A DNA stretch of 64,000 nt from Diospyros lotus (lineage: Eukaryota > Streptophyta > Magnoliopsida > Ericales > Ebenaceae): NCBI RefSeq assembly GCF_014633365.1, contig NC_068346.1:34845191-34909190 (forward strand), written 5' to 3'. The notes under the pieces are model-generated. The model searched no databases. It was not told the DNA's origin and saw only the letters and a list, made by a program, of their open reading frames with translations. A program made the translations under genes and the position numbers. Positions 1 through 12,016 of the stretch are shown here, one piece after another (the first letter of the stretch is position 1; each line of letters begins with the position of its first letter).

Positions 1-2000
1 AAAACTTGGAAGCTGCCATGGCAGACCAAGCTTCTTGCCACCCTTTCTATCACTGAATTCAGTGGTGGAAGACTCGAGGGAGTTGGCTGAGAGACCTTGG
101 GGCAACAACTAGACCGACAATCGGCCTTGGCATTGACCAAAATGGCCAAATTTCAGTTGAAAGTGGCCGAAAAATTGACCACTTTAATCAAGCTTTTGAG
201 GGCTATTTCGGTGGGTTTTGGATGGATATATGGCAAGGAGAGACATCAGAGGCCTTGGGTTGCTCGAGATCTGTCGTTTTGGGGTCCAAATTTGGCTATA
301 AATAGAGGATATGGTGGCCGAGAGTTTTGCAAGATTTGAGCTTCAAATTGACCTTGTTATTGAACAAATCGAGGCATCAAACCATAGGGCTTTTGTTGTC
401 TATGAGGTGACAACCATTTCTGAAAATTTTGAGGAATTTTGGAGTTCATCTGAGGGTGATCAGAGTTTCGCTAGAAAAATCGAATCTCGTCGGAGTCGGA
501 CTGATTTTTGCTCGGAGCGAGGTCTTTCGGGTGTTGTTTCAAGCTCAAATTTGTTCAGGGTGATCGACTCAAGTGGATTATCTTCTAGTATAGTCAGTTT
601 AATTTTTCGGTGTGCCGACGCTTGAGAAGATGACCGAAGATAATTTTTATTATTTTTAAATATTGAAAATAAAGAAAAATAGAGTAAAAATGGAAATAAG
701 ATGGATAAAATTCTGGAAAAATGTCCAGAAATACAGGAAAAAGGAATAGTTTGCTTGTATGAATTTTTAGTTGGGAAATTGGATGAGAAAATAGTTATTT
801 TTATTTTTTGAAAGGAAAGTTAATTAGAAAAAAATAGGAAGAGGTTTCAGAAAATTCCCAGAAAATTTATGGAGGTTAGAAATGTTATTTTAGGAATTTT
901 CATGAAGACAAATTCAAGAAATTACTTGATTAGGTATTTATTTTGAATTTTGGAAGAAGTTATGACTATGAAAAATAGAGAAAAAATAAGAAAAAATGTG
1001 AAAAAAATTAGATTATTGATTTTTCCTTAGAAATGATTGGCCAGGAAGTGATTTGGCCAATGATCTTGATGATTGCGTTATTTTTTAGGTTGACATGCAA
1101 ATCAAGGTGATTCACATTTTTTGAGGTATTTCGAACTTCGTACTAAGGTGAGTAGTTTTATCCTGAGATACTATATATGACATGATTGCTTCATTATGCA
1201 TGATATTTATTGAAGTTATGATCATTTTGTTATATTGCATGGAAAATCGTGATTTTTGTATGGCACGATATTATTAGCATATTGATACTCGTGCATGGGA
1301 TTGAGATGTCGCCCCGATAGTGTAGTCAAAATTCTCCAAGGGTAAATGATGGAACAACGTTAGGATTATCCAGAAAGTAGGTCGGGATTCTGCCTAGGGT
1401 TCCGTGCCGGGCTGATGGGCCAGGGAAGTTACACTAGGGTATATGATTGTTTATGTTATTGCATCATGTATTCATGTATCATGTTTCTAAACCCTCACTA
1501 GAAGATTCATCTTCTAATCAGGTTATGCTCCTGGAACATTCAAATGTTCCAGTTATAATTTGCAGCTATGGCAAGGAGATGATTGATAACGTGGCCGATG
1601 GGTTCGGTGAGTTGTTCCGGTATATGCTCATTCGTGAGGATTTAGGATACGTCTTTAGTCATGGTTAGAAGATTATACTATATTAAAGATCATGTATAAT
1701 TGTTATGTATTTATGAGGAATCGTCAGATTGGACAGATAAGTCTCCATGTATTTAAGTATTTGATGATATGATGATACTGATTCTTATGTTATGATAAAG
1801 TGAATTTAGTTGTGTACCATATCAGGTTTCGATTTTACGCTTCCGCATTTATGATGATTACCTGTCTTAGTTTATTGATTCTTGTTTAGTATGCTGGGAA
1901 GGTAAAACGGGATTGTCGGGAAAATGGTTTATATTGAAAAAAAAAAAAAATTCCCGAAATTCCTAAGTTATTTAACGCTCGAAAAAAGCGGGGCGTTACA
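1..2000 (+). mobile_element. 3' portion of a long LTR (Tekay/Del-like), cut by the window edge
   Basis: The block ends at 2000 with GGGCGTTACA, the usual 3' terminus of long plant gypsy LTRs that start TGTAA. It shares a layout with the complete LTR at 5380-7911. Both have a TATA motif (here 297-304) followed by GTGGCCGAGAGTT-like sequence, an AT-rich middle, a later GAGGTGAGTRG segment, and a CCTGGAACATTC-type segment (about 1530) before the end. No coding domain is present and the small ORFs are incidental. The 5' end lies outside the window, so I cannot tell solo LTR from element end. Lineage is inferred from LTR length and termini only. Confidence 0.5.
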
Positions 2001-4868
2001 CTTCCGAAGTATATGTTCCTTTCGTAGGAACACTTCCTCAGGACCGTGTCTGCTTTCTCGAGCAACCGATTTCCTTCCGAAGCAAATTCACCTTAGAATC
2101 TAGCAACTCCCTTCCGAAGGAAAATCATATTTGAATTATACCAGTTCCTTCTGAAGGGATTTTGATACTTTCACCCAAAACAGATTCTTTTAGCCTATTT
2201 TTTCCATTTTCGACCCTTTCGCTTCCTACTATGGCCAGTGGAAAAATATATCATCATGGCGTTGATTCCCACGGGGTCGAACACTTCTTCTTGAAGGGAA
2301 AATGCTCCCATATGAATGAAAACGATGTGGCCCTTATCCGCCAAAATCACATCCCTGGGGAGCATCACACTAGGCTTCCCCGCCCTGAGGAAAATTGGGC
2401 GATTGACGTAGAAAAGAGGTGGATGAGCGTCCACGAGGCTAGCTTTTGCATAGGTTTCCATCTCCCTCTCCATAATTTCGACCTTAAGTTTCTTCGTCTG
2501 AGTGGATTAGCTCCGGGCCAATTGCATCCCAACGGTTAGGCCCAATTAGTTGGCTTTTTTTTCATTTGTCGTGAGAACGACATAGACTTCCTTTTCTGCC
2601 TCTACCACTTACGTTTGGTTAAGGAACGTTTCCACATGTACACCCTACAACGGACCTAAGGCAACCATCTCTTTTCTGAGTCTTCTCCCCTAGAAGCTTC
2701 GTTCGACTCACGGTGGTTCTTAGTTAAACCTTTGAATGGGGTGTGGAATGCTCCTCGCGAATGGCACACTGACCTTGAGAGAATGGCGAAACCAATATTG
2801 AGTGTCCCCATTTCCGAACTTAGGGAGAGATACGAGGATAGCCATCACGTTATTACTCGGGGTGGTTCTAAGCATCTCCTTAACCTCTTGACCGTGGACA
2901 AATTAATAAGGGTGGGCTGGATTCCAGAGCATGGTGAATCGTCTCGTCGCAGGGTGCCCAGGGCACTATGTTCAGATCCTCCAGATAACCCAACTCCTAT
3001 TGTCACGGCGAGAGGGGGGGACGTTCCTCTCCAGGAGCAACCTTCTCCTGAGGGTGTGGACCCCCTAACTGCTTTGCAATCCTTCATTGTTTTAATCTTC
3101 GCACTCGAGTTATCTCATGGTATCTAACCACGTCGTGTCTTTTTCTTGTAGGCATGCATCACTTAATGAGATCTGGTCACCAAAGGGTCATCCCTAGAGT
3201 TGCACCAGCTGAAGTGCCACCCCTACTTGACCCCTTGCCCTGATGCTCGTAATACCAAACGAGGTGAGGGGGTAGGACAGACTTGGGCTCCCCCGCGCCA
3301 CTGCCATTGGAGGAAGAAGATGAGTCATCGTTAAGAGGTAGAGGCAGACCTTGCAACATTTCAACCTGCCGATGATCCCCCTGTTCACGACCCGCTAATA
3401 GAGCCTCTTCCTGACTTTCTTGCAACATATTTTCTGCTCGAGATGGATGTGTCCGCGGCCATGAGCGGGGCCCTCCACCACACTTCGTATGAGCTAACCA
3501 AGCATGGAGTGGGTCTAGACTTCCATGGCTCTCTAGAGGGTGAGGCTACCTCCCACTTTGAGCAGGTCGCCGTTGATGTAGTCCATGCGAGCGGTCGAGG
3601 ATTGTATCGTCGAGTCGTGATTAACCCTCAACGCGGCGACCGTCGCACATTGCACATGGAGAAGGGGTCTGCAGCCAGAGGATTAGCCCCGATCTTACCC
3701 GCATTATCTGCTCCCCACCGGGGGGCAATACAGTTGGATGCTAATTATTGGGTCTGCGAGGAGTGCTTTGATATGCAACCTGGGGTTCTTGACATGGACA
3801 CCATTGACATGCCTGGGGTTGGTGCCCGCCTTTTCTACTCCTCCATCATTTCTCGCGATGAAAGTCGCTACTTCCGCAATTCTCTGGAGGATATGGACGA
3901 GTTTGAACGACATCTCACAATTGTAAGCTTCCCTTCCTCTTTTCTTATTTTTCTTTTTTCGTTGACCACCTTATTTTTCTCTCATTAAACCTCCCATGCT
4001 CATTTCTCGCAGGGTGCTCAGGGCACCGTAGTGACCAACGCTATGAATCGAGCACGATTGACCCGTCAGGAGGCACAAATTTATGACTTGACGCAGAAGT
4101 CCTTCTAATGGAAAAAGGACGAGCAAGTCCTGAACATGACGATCCGTCACCTGGAATCAGACAAGACTAGTCTTGAACCTCAACTCCACGATCTCTCCAT
4201 AAGTCGTTAGGCGACCTAGGACAATGCCCGTAAATGGGAAGAAGCGCTGGAGGCTCAGAACCAGACTTATGAAGAGAAGGCATCTTCTCTGGAGGAGGCC
4301 CAAGGGGAGGTGTCTCGTTTGAAAGGTGACCTGACCGGCGCTGAGGAATGGGCAACCACGTCGCTCCAAATGGCTGCCCGTGCTCAGATAGAGATGGAAA
4401 AGATGCGAGAGAATAGGCAGCGAGAAATTGAAGAGGCTGTGAAACAATATCGCCTTTCAAGGAATTGCTTCCGTTGCAAAGATAATTATGCCAGCTGCTT
4501 TTCAAAGTTTGGTTTTTATCTCTACCGCAATTTCATGGAGACTAGGCGCCCAGGGGACTCTTTCTTGGAGGTAACTTTTGACAATGCTATGTCTGTCGGG
4601 ACCTTTCCCAATTGGAGAAAATACAAGCCGGACGATCTTGGGCTTGAGGAATGCATAAGACAAGCGTTGAAGGATGATCTTAGCAATCTGTAGGGTCCAT
4701 GGAGTCCTTATGCTCTGGAGTTCGAGGAGGGTGAAGTAGGTGCCAGCACGTTTAACACCGCTCAGATGATCGAGAGGGACTTAGAGATGGATCTTGTCGC
4801 TGATGCTTCTCAGAATCTTCTCCCTAGGAAGGGTTCTGGTCATATGAATCGTTCGCCAGTCGAAGATT
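2001..4868 (+). pseudogene. Decayed antisense extra ORF (aORF) of an old Tat-like gypsy element
   Basis: This is the counterpart of the plus-strand extra ORFs in the two complete elements of the window. A start at 2231 opens MASGKIYHHG..., parallel to MAITGSGHF... at 48358. The next recognisable part is a GLAPGQLHPNG segment (about 2500-2537), typical of the 'putative gypsy type transposon' (Transposase_28-like) family. Open pieces follow at 2732-3127 and 3443-3988. After a probable intron (donor near 3923, acceptor TTTCTCGCAG about 4002-4013) comes a heptad-like coiled-coil region at 4310-4693. Several stops and frame changes interrupt it. Function is unknown. It lies antisense to and downstream of the pol remnant at 9040-10873, the arrangement expected for Tat-lineage extra ORFs. 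Confidence 0.6.
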
Positions 4869-5379
4869 AGTGTAGATTTTATAATTTAATTTATGTTTTT
4901 AACTGGCTATAAGGAATGATCATTTTGCTAGTGTCATCTCGAAGCCTTCCTCTTAGGATTTCTGACACATTTCTTTGGCTATTGCGTTTTATTTTATCAG
5001 CTTTGGATGAATGTATTATTTTGGTGATTGTTTCAATGTGCCTCATGTAATTGCCTTATTTACATCACTACGTAATTCAATTATGTTTCTATCATTCGCT
5101 TTCTGGTTATGCGACTTGCATTCATACCTCTTTAAGCTTCAATTTATTAGCCTCAACAGTTCAGTTTTTATCTTCTCTTCAAGGCTCTTTGGCCTCAGGA
5201 AACTCGGGATAGGCCTCGCGCCCCTAACTTGATTGTGAGACTCATGTAACATTCATCGAGCTCTCGGCTTTTGTCAAGATTAGGGGCTTGTCTCACAACC
5301 GGGCCTTCGCTAACGTTTCCGAGAAGGGCATGTGTGTGTGTGTGTGTGTGTTTATTTAAGGGGGGACACCTTTCGATGG
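4869..5379 (+). other. Non-coding tail after the decayed extra ORF, with a (TG)10 run
   Basis: No gene is visible. The stretch has an AT-rich start like the region after the extra ORFs of the other elements, then a segment repeating CTCGGGAT/AGGGGCTTGTCTCACAA-type words, and a (TG)10 microsatellite at 5331-5350. It ends exactly where the solo LTR begins. Confidence 0.5.
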
Positions 5380-7911
5380 TGTAATATCCAATATTTAATA
5401 TTAAGAATATTTTTCAGAAATTACAAGATTAAAATTGGTATTTACTATAGTTTCAAGTTTACGTGTAATATTTAAAATGCAACTGAAGGGTGAGGGACTA
5501 TGTCAAGCAAGCCAATGAAGGTAAGATTGTCCAAACAAGCAATATTTGATAGAACCAAGAGATTCGCGAAGGTTTGGAAGTCAAAAACAAGCGATTAAGG
5601 GCATTAGGGCAAAAGTGCAGATTTTGTAAACTACTAGAGGGAGACCGAAACGACGAGTTTTTTAGAAGTTTCTAAGGGAAATGAAAAGATGGAACTTGTG
5701 GGCAGTAGTGGAAGTGTTAGAAAATCTAGGGGTATCAAGGATTGGGAGAAAATGAAATTAGAAGTTGCTTGGAGGGCTAAAGTGCAAATTTTGGAAAGTT
5801 ACATGGTGTGAATCCGACCGTCCACTTTGTGGTCACCGGCCAGTCGCCTGGAGGCATCGGGAAGGTCACCTGGAAGGGCTAGAGTGGTCTCCAGGTGATG
5901 ATGAGGCGGTTTGTGGTTGCCATTGGCCGGAAATGACATTGACATGATCGATTTTAATGGAGGATAAGATTTCTGATTTGACCAAATTTTTTGAGGGCTT
6001 TAGCTCGTGATTTGGGGCTTTTTGATTGGTTAGGAGACTAGATCTAGGGTTAAGAGGATAAGTTCAATTGATTTATAGTGGAAATTCGGGTCAAGATCGA
6101 GTATAAAAGGGGTAGATGGCCGAGAGTTTAAAATTCAAATCGAGTGAAATTTCTCTCGTTTAGGGTTGAATTGAACTTCTGGGATAAGGGGTTTTTGTTC
6201 CTTTAGTTGTGAGGATCGTTTCTAGAGCGTTTGGAGTCGATTGGTTTAGGGAAAGTGGGGTTTTAGAGCTTCGACCGGAAAATCGGGCTCGCCGGAGCCG
6301 AGGCCTACAACTAGCTTTTAAAGCCTTTTTCGACGACTATTTTGGCCATTTGAAAGTACCATCGTGGTCACCTCATCGAGATCTACAAGTCCCTGCCATC
6401 GTTTTGGCCAAAAGAGGTCATCGGAAAGCCACCATCGCCGGAGAAGATGACCTGGCCGGCTGCGCGTGGGCTTCACTTGCCGAGGCTTTGGGTGGCGCGT
6501 GAGGGTGCGTGAGGTAGGGTTTTTCTTTGAAGTTTATTTTGTAATTTTGATAAAATTATTTTAGAAATTATCATGAAAAAATATTTTGTGAAATTTGATG
6601 TTAGGTATTTTTTATGAATTTTCGAAGATAAGAAATGTTTAAAAATGGAGAAAAATAGAGAAAATTGAGGAAAAATAGAAATATTGATTTCTAAGGTCTT
6701 AAATGGTAAATAGGAGACGATTGGGCTGTCGGAAGGAAGGATTGCATGATTTTTGAGGTGTGACACGTTTTTGAGGCAAAAATTGAACTTTTCTAAATTG
6801 AGGTGAGTGGCTTGATTTTAGTTTTACCTTTACTTAGAAGTGCTTTAGTGTGCGTGTAGTGAGTTCAAGTGAGCGGTTTTACCCTCCCGAGCTTAAGTTA
6901 CATGTTATTGAATCAGTTCCAGCGAGCGGTTATATCTTCCTGAACTTGGGATATTATGCATCGGTGTTTCATTTATGTACATGTGAAGTTATTTGTTATT
7001 TGCATATTGATCATGTAGAACAATGCATCAACTGTTTTGAACTCATAAAAGAGTCGGTGCATGGCGTGTGATTTTCATATCATCATGGTGTCGATTTTCG
7101 AGTCGTTGTTGGGTCCGTATGGGACGGGATGGGGTATTCTTGAGAATGGGACAAGGTTAATCTAGGTGAACGAGTGACATAGTAGGGCATTCAAGGATTA
7201 AGTATGTCGCGGCAAGGTCAACTCCAACGGTGTGTGGAATGGAACTTTCATGGAAGGTTGAGTATGTTAGGGAGATTTCTCAAGTTAGATGTGTTTGCAT
7301 GTTATCGTTTTGTTTGTTTATGCCATGCTCGTATGTCTTTCATGCATTATGTAAACTGTTTCATGTCATCACTTAGATGTTTTATTATCTAACCTGGGTT
7401 ATGTGCCTGAAACATTCAACGTTCTAGTCAGGGACTGCTGCGAGATTGAGGACATGGTTGAGGAGGCCAACGATGTTTAGTTGATAGTTGTGGTACTATT
7501 TTGGAGGTGTTAGTATTTATTTTGGTATATGTATAAACAGTTGTATGATAATGCTGTTATCATTTGATAATTTATAATACATATCTCTGTGTGGGAAGAC
7601 CTTGTAAGTAACTCGTGTTAGGTCACGACATTTTGATATTATTTAATCCACTGCGTTATATTATGTCTCGTTTAGTTTTAAGTCTATTGATCTTGTTAGT
7701 TTAATGAGAAAGACTGGGGTTCTTGGGATTTTTACCTGCATGTGAAGATTGTTCTTGAAATCACTGCGGGCGCAAGCCATTGTATGCTACGGGTGTTTCA
7801 TCTGTATGTGAAGATTGTACTCATAGCACCGTGTGTGACAGACTTGAAAAAAAAAAAAGATTCCCGGGAATTCCTTTATAGTGACGTGCCCGTGTAATGC
7901 AGGGTGATACA
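5380..7911 (+). mobile_element. Solo LTR (2532 bp) of a long-LTR gypsy element, with 5-bp target duplication
   Basis: The block starts TGTAATATCC and ends GGGTGATACA, which are imperfect inverted termini. It is flanked by GATGG on both sides (5375-5379 and 7912-7916), a clean 5-bp target duplication. A TATA box (TATAAAAG, 6102-6109) lies about 720 bp in, suggesting a U3 promoter on the plus strand. No gag, pol or internal domain is present. It is therefore read as a solo LTR left by recombination between two LTRs. It resembles the LTR end at 1-2000 and interrupts the old Tat-like element. Confidence 0.75.
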
Positions 7912-7916
7912 GATGG

Positions 7917-8760
7917 TGCCTGCTGTTTTCCATTAGTTTTGTTTGCCTTAGGAAAGATGGATTGGGCCAAGGATCCAACGCGGGATTCACCTCGGGCGTC
8001 CGAGTTTGCTGAGAGACTTAGGTGCCAGATTGACTGAGGAGTCGGGTCTAGCTTAGGAGCGTAGCACCAGACTCAATCGAGTGATCTAGTTGAGTCTGCA
8101 GGCATAGGCGCCGGAGCATTCGATGATCCCGAGTTGGTTTATCGTCATAGGTGTTAAATTGAGTCATGTCTTTCACTTTCTTGTCCACTGCTTTAAGGCC
8201 CGGTCCATCTCAGGGGATTTGGATTTAGCCGGCGATCCAGTTCGGGATTCCTTCCGGTGTCCAAGCTTGCTAGGAGACCTAGGCGCCAGATCGACTGAGG
8301 AGTCAGGTCTAGCTTAGGAGCGTAGCATCGGACTCAATCGAGGGATCTGGGTGAGTCTGCGGGCATAGGTGTCGGAGCATCCGATGATCCCGAGTTAGTC
8401 TTAAGTCATAAGCACCAGATCACAACTAGGCAACTTAAACCTCGCGTGGTGGGATGTCCTTCGACTTACCATATAGCGGCTTCATTGCCTTCTTCCCTTC
8501 ATGAGAGTCAATTAGTCTTCGGTGTATCTAGGTTCAGTAGCCAGTCCAGTTTGGGGTTCCTTCTAGGTGTTCGAGCTTTCCAGGAGATGTAGGCACCAGA
8601 TCGACCGAGAAGTCGGGTCTAGCTTAGGAGCGTAGCACCGGACTCAATCGAGGGATCTGGGTGAGTCTGCGAGCGTAGGCGTCGGAACATTTAATGATCC
8701 CGACCCGGCTTGTGGTCATATGTGCCTGATTTCCACTGAGCCACTCTGATCTCATTAGGG
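7917..8760 (+). repeat. Three diverged tandem copies of a roughly 260-310 bp repeat
   Basis: The word GGTCTAGCTTAGGAGCGTAGCA recurs starting at 8045, 8306 and 8616, giving spacings of 261 and 310 bp. Around each copy is a longer shared context: a GATCCAGTTYGGG-like start, AGGCGCCAGATCGACTGAGGAG, ACTCAATCGAG, GAGTCTGC, then CGATGATCCCGA. The array lies between the extra ORF and pol of the old Tat-like element, the same place where the two complete elements carry a 48-bp minisatellite. Confidence 0.8.
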
Positions 8761-9039
8761 ACCGTCACCGAGCCGCTGCACTTTCATTGTATTTTATCGT
8801 ATATATAAACTCTCAAGGCATAAGAGATTTTATGTGGTTCAGCTTATAGTTTTGCCTACTCCATGGGAATACATGGGGGTGCTCTTTTATTCATATGGGA
8901 ATTATTACATAGAGAAATTAAAAAGAACTCCTGCTCATGGTGGAGTTAGGTAGCGCCTCTTGTAACGAACGCATCTCCATGCATTTTGCTTCGGATCCTT
9001 TAAGGCTAGTCTCGATTGCCAGGGCGATGAAGTATCTTT
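8761..9039. other. Non-coding interval between tandem repeats and pol remnant
   Basis: No gene is seen. The interval is AT-rich with a TATATATAAA run near 8812, then retrotransposon-like sequence leading into the 3' end of the minus-strand integrase. It is probably the pol 3' untranslated part of the old Tat-like element. Confidence 0.4.
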
Positions 9040-10873
9040 TGAGGTGCATAGTATTCTAAGTCTTGCTCATCATCTCCCCTTGCAATGTCTGCAATACGCA
9101 AGTGTTGGGCCCCAGCATCTTTTGTATCTTGTAGGGTCCTTCCCAATTTGGCTTGAGTTTTCCATCTTCCCTGAGGGCATTTGTAATTACTATTTTCTTG
9201 AGCACTAAATCTCCTTCCTGGAACATTCGAGGACGGACCCTCGCATTGTAATAGCTGACAATTCTTCTCTGATATGCTGCCAGCTGCACAACTGCCTTCT
9301 CTCTCATCTCATCTATCAAACACAGGTTCTCCCTCAAACTATCTGAATTTCCCTTCTCACTGAAAGCCATAATCCGAGGCAAGGTGAGGTCTATTTCCAC
9401 CAGAATAAGGGCATCTGTCCCATATACCAAACTGAAGGGCGTCTCCCCCGTAGGCATGCGACTGGTTGTGCGATAAGCCTATAAAATGCTAGGGAGTTCA
9501 TCGACCCACCTACCTTTGGCTTGTTCTTGTCGGGTCTTCAACCCGTGTAAGATAGTTTTATTGCTTGCTTCTGCCTGTCCGTTGGCTTGTGGATATGACA
9601 CGTATGCCATCCTCAAACTGATCCCCCATCTCTGACAAATAACCCTGAAAGCTTTAGAATCAAATTGCGTTCCATGATTCGTGTTGAGAATTCGGCGTAT
9701 CCCGAAGCAACATATTATATCCTTCCACACCATTTCTTCTACTCTTTTCTCGGTTATGGTTGCTAGCGGTTCAGCTTCGACCCACTTTGTGAAGTAATCA
9801 GTGGCCACTAATAGGAATTTTGTTTACCCTGACGCCATTGGAAATGGACCCAAAATGTTTAACCCCCATTGTGCAAATGGCAATGGCTGGAACATTGGCT
9901 AGATTGACGAAGGGGGTCGTACTATCAAATGGGCGTGTTTTTGGCACTTATCAGATGTCCACACTTTTCGGGCTGCGTCATGCCTCAAGGTGGGCCAAAA
10001 GAAACTGGCTCGTAGGATCTTTCCAGCCAACGCTCTTCTGCTGAGGTGCTCACTACAGTCTCCTTCATGCATTTCTTCTAGAGCCTGTTCTGCCTCTTGG
10101 GTCCCCAAGCATTTGTGTAATGGCACGGAATACCCTCTCTTGTATAGCTCTTGGCTAATAACCATAAAGCGAGTCACATTGGTCTTCAGCCTCTTGGCCT
10201 CTGAGGGTGTTGTTGGAAGCTCCTGATTAAGCAAGTACTTTAGCATTGGCGTTCTCCAATCATCAGCCATATCAATGCAGAGCACACCCTCTCCACCTTC
10301 ATCTACACTCGGTCGTTGCAAGGCCTCTATGTGAATTAATCGTCCTGAGGTGTCTCGAGCAGAGGCCAACTTGGACAGTGCATCAACATGTTGGTTGAGG
10401 GACCTACTAATTTGAATAAGTTCAAAGCGTTCAAACCTGTGGGCGAGCTCTTTCACCTTCTTTAGATAAAGGGCCAATATCGGCTCTCTTACTTCAAAAG
10501 TGCCTTGGAACTGTTTTACTACCAATTGAGAATCGCTATGGGTTGTCAGGCTTTTTACCTCTAATTTTTATGCCAATTTCATTCTAGCTAATAAAGCCTC
10601 ATACTCTGTTGCATTGTTGGAGTTAGGGAAGGTGAAGCGTAGGGAATACTCCAACACTTCCTTCTCGGGAGAGATTAATACCGCCCCCGCTCCACTTCTT
10701 TTGACATTAGATGCCCCGTCCACAAATAACATCCATTCCTTCCCGCGAGCTTCTTCTGCTGTTGGTGAGTAAGTGTATTCCATTATAAAGTCCGCCAACG
10801 CCTGCCCCTTTATTGCTTTTCATGGCTCGAAGCTGGTATCATACTCACCGAGTTCAACCTCCCATTTGGTTAG
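9040..10873 (-). pseudogene. Truncated gypsy (Tat-like) pol: RNase H and integrase remnant
   Basis: Minus-strand order from the right: an RNase H-proximal motif (KGQALADFIMEYTYS, about 10800), an RNase H core with FVDGASN...GAGAVLISP and NNATEYEALLA (10568-10750), then a second part with LNQHVDALSKLAS. Next is an integrase HHCC zinc region (HEGDCSEHL...DKCQKHA, about 9930-10060), the DDE core (ATDYFTKWVEAE, HGTQFDSKAF, SYPQANGQAE, 9479-9808), and the integrase C-terminus (9056-9457, with VLKKI and NWEGPYKI). The linked RNase H layout fits the Tat lineage. Stops and frameshifts split it. Reverse transcriptase, protease and gag are missing: the sequence changes abruptly near 10873 into the phosphatase exon. 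Confidence 0.85.
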
Positions 10874-11064
10874 CATCAATCTTGTGGTGCTGGCCCAGAT
10901 CCTGATCAACAGTAGCACAAGTCTTTAGGTAAGAATCCTTTCATACATTATATTTATGAAGCCTCTTATTAGATTCCAAATCAAGATCCGTGTCGAGTGA
11001 AGCTTCGGCGAGCGTCTCCTTCCAGTTGCATAGCAAGGACAAGGGCATTGTTTCTCTAACCCTC
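10874..11064 (-). pseudogene. PP2C phosphatase pseudogene, second part of exon 2
   Basis: Read on the minus strand directly after the CCCTC target duplication, this continues the exon interrupted at 21041. It runs VRETMPLSLLCNWKE, then LDTDLDLE, then KDSYLKTCATVDQDL and HHKID. These match, from memory, a conserved part of plant clade PP2Cs such as Arabidopsis At5g27930-like proteins. In those proteins the residue before KDSYLKTCA is normally Trp; here the codon is TGA at about 10945, a nonsense change. Downstream, sequence identity to PP2C stops near 10874, where gypsy RNase H sequence begins. The remaining exons are not found in this window. Confidence 0.8.
11060..11064. repeat. Target-site duplication CCCTC, left copy
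   Basis: CCCTC here matches CCCTC at 21041-21045, just outside the other end of the 11065-21040 element. The duplicated bases belong to the phosphatase exon. Confidence 0.9.
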
Positions 11065-11618
11065 TGATGATGCGGTAGCCGATCACCTCCGTCTGCCTCA
11101 ACCTAAGTACCTGCAATGGAGTCGGGGACTTGCTCCCCCGGTATCCTTCCGACGTTTAAGTCAGATTACCAGAATATCTTTAACACAAAAGAGTGCGATT
11201 TTAGAGTAGAGAGAGAAAGAGAGAAAAAAAAAGATCCGATCCCTTACCCATTGTCGGTCCTCTCCTTTTTAATCTCCTGCTAAGGTAAGGATCCTCTTTC
11301 AAATTACCGAGATCCTTATCCCGCTCTTTGCGGAGCTGGGATCCTACTGGTATGGACTCCATAATCGCCTTCGAGGAGTTCGGGGTAGTTTCCAACTCCA
11401 TGATCCTCGGTGGGATGGTTGATCCCGAGGAATTCGGAGAATCTTCGTCGAGTAACAGGCTAGCTGGTGTGGTGATACACATGTGCCATGTCTCATCTGG
11501 ACCCGAGTAGGATGACGCCAGCGGAGTATCTCATTGGTGTGCACGTGGCACTACTGCTAATGGCTATATTCACGAGGTATTGGGGTAATTATGGACCCGA
11601 GTGTGCTTGCCCTCATTA
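11065..11618 (-). repeat. 3' LTR of gypsy element 1
   Basis: It starts TGATGATGCGGTAGCC and ends near CCTCATTA. It shares long stretches with 20492-21040, such as GTACCTGCAATGGAGTCGGGG and CACAAAAGAGTGCGATTTTAGAG. The expected CATCA end has become CATTA. Confidence 0.88.
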
Positions 11619-12016
11619 CTTGCCCACCCACTCCTCGAGCCTATCTACTTGGATGGCTCAAGGAGTGTTGAAGTCTCCAAAGGCTCTAGCTCCCTTTCAT
11701 CTCGAGGGTTCGAAGGGTTAGGGTGTCCCTTCCTCTTATGCATGCCTGTAGGGTGCGATTACCAATTTGCTCCGATGTCCATGTATATTCCCCAGACGCT
11801 GTCCAAACATTTCCTATCTCGAGCCGCGCACTCTCCAGACAATTAATGCTCATCATTACTTGACTTTGGTTCTCCACTCTCGGGGCTTTTATAAGCGACC
11901 CTTATCCTTCCGTTCGCTTTTTCTTCCGACTCTTTTTCCTGCTTCACCCTATTGTTGTGTCAGCGAGCGTTCCCTCCTCCTTTTGTATCTTTTTACTTTA
12001 TCTTCCACTTCCTGCA
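11619..12016. other. Region between the LTR and the extra ORF of element 1
   Basis: No coding domain is seen. It corresponds to 47961-48357 in element 2, and both start TTGCC or TTGCCCACC(C) followed by CACTCCT. On the plus strand it would be the promoter and leader of the extra ORF; on the minus strand it is the purine-tract region before the 3' LTR. Confidence 0.45.

Noticed and set aside
311..625. 104-codon ORF in the leftmost LTR
   Set aside because: It has no domain or composition of a gene, and it lies in an LTR where the homologous LTR at 5380-7911 does not keep the frame.
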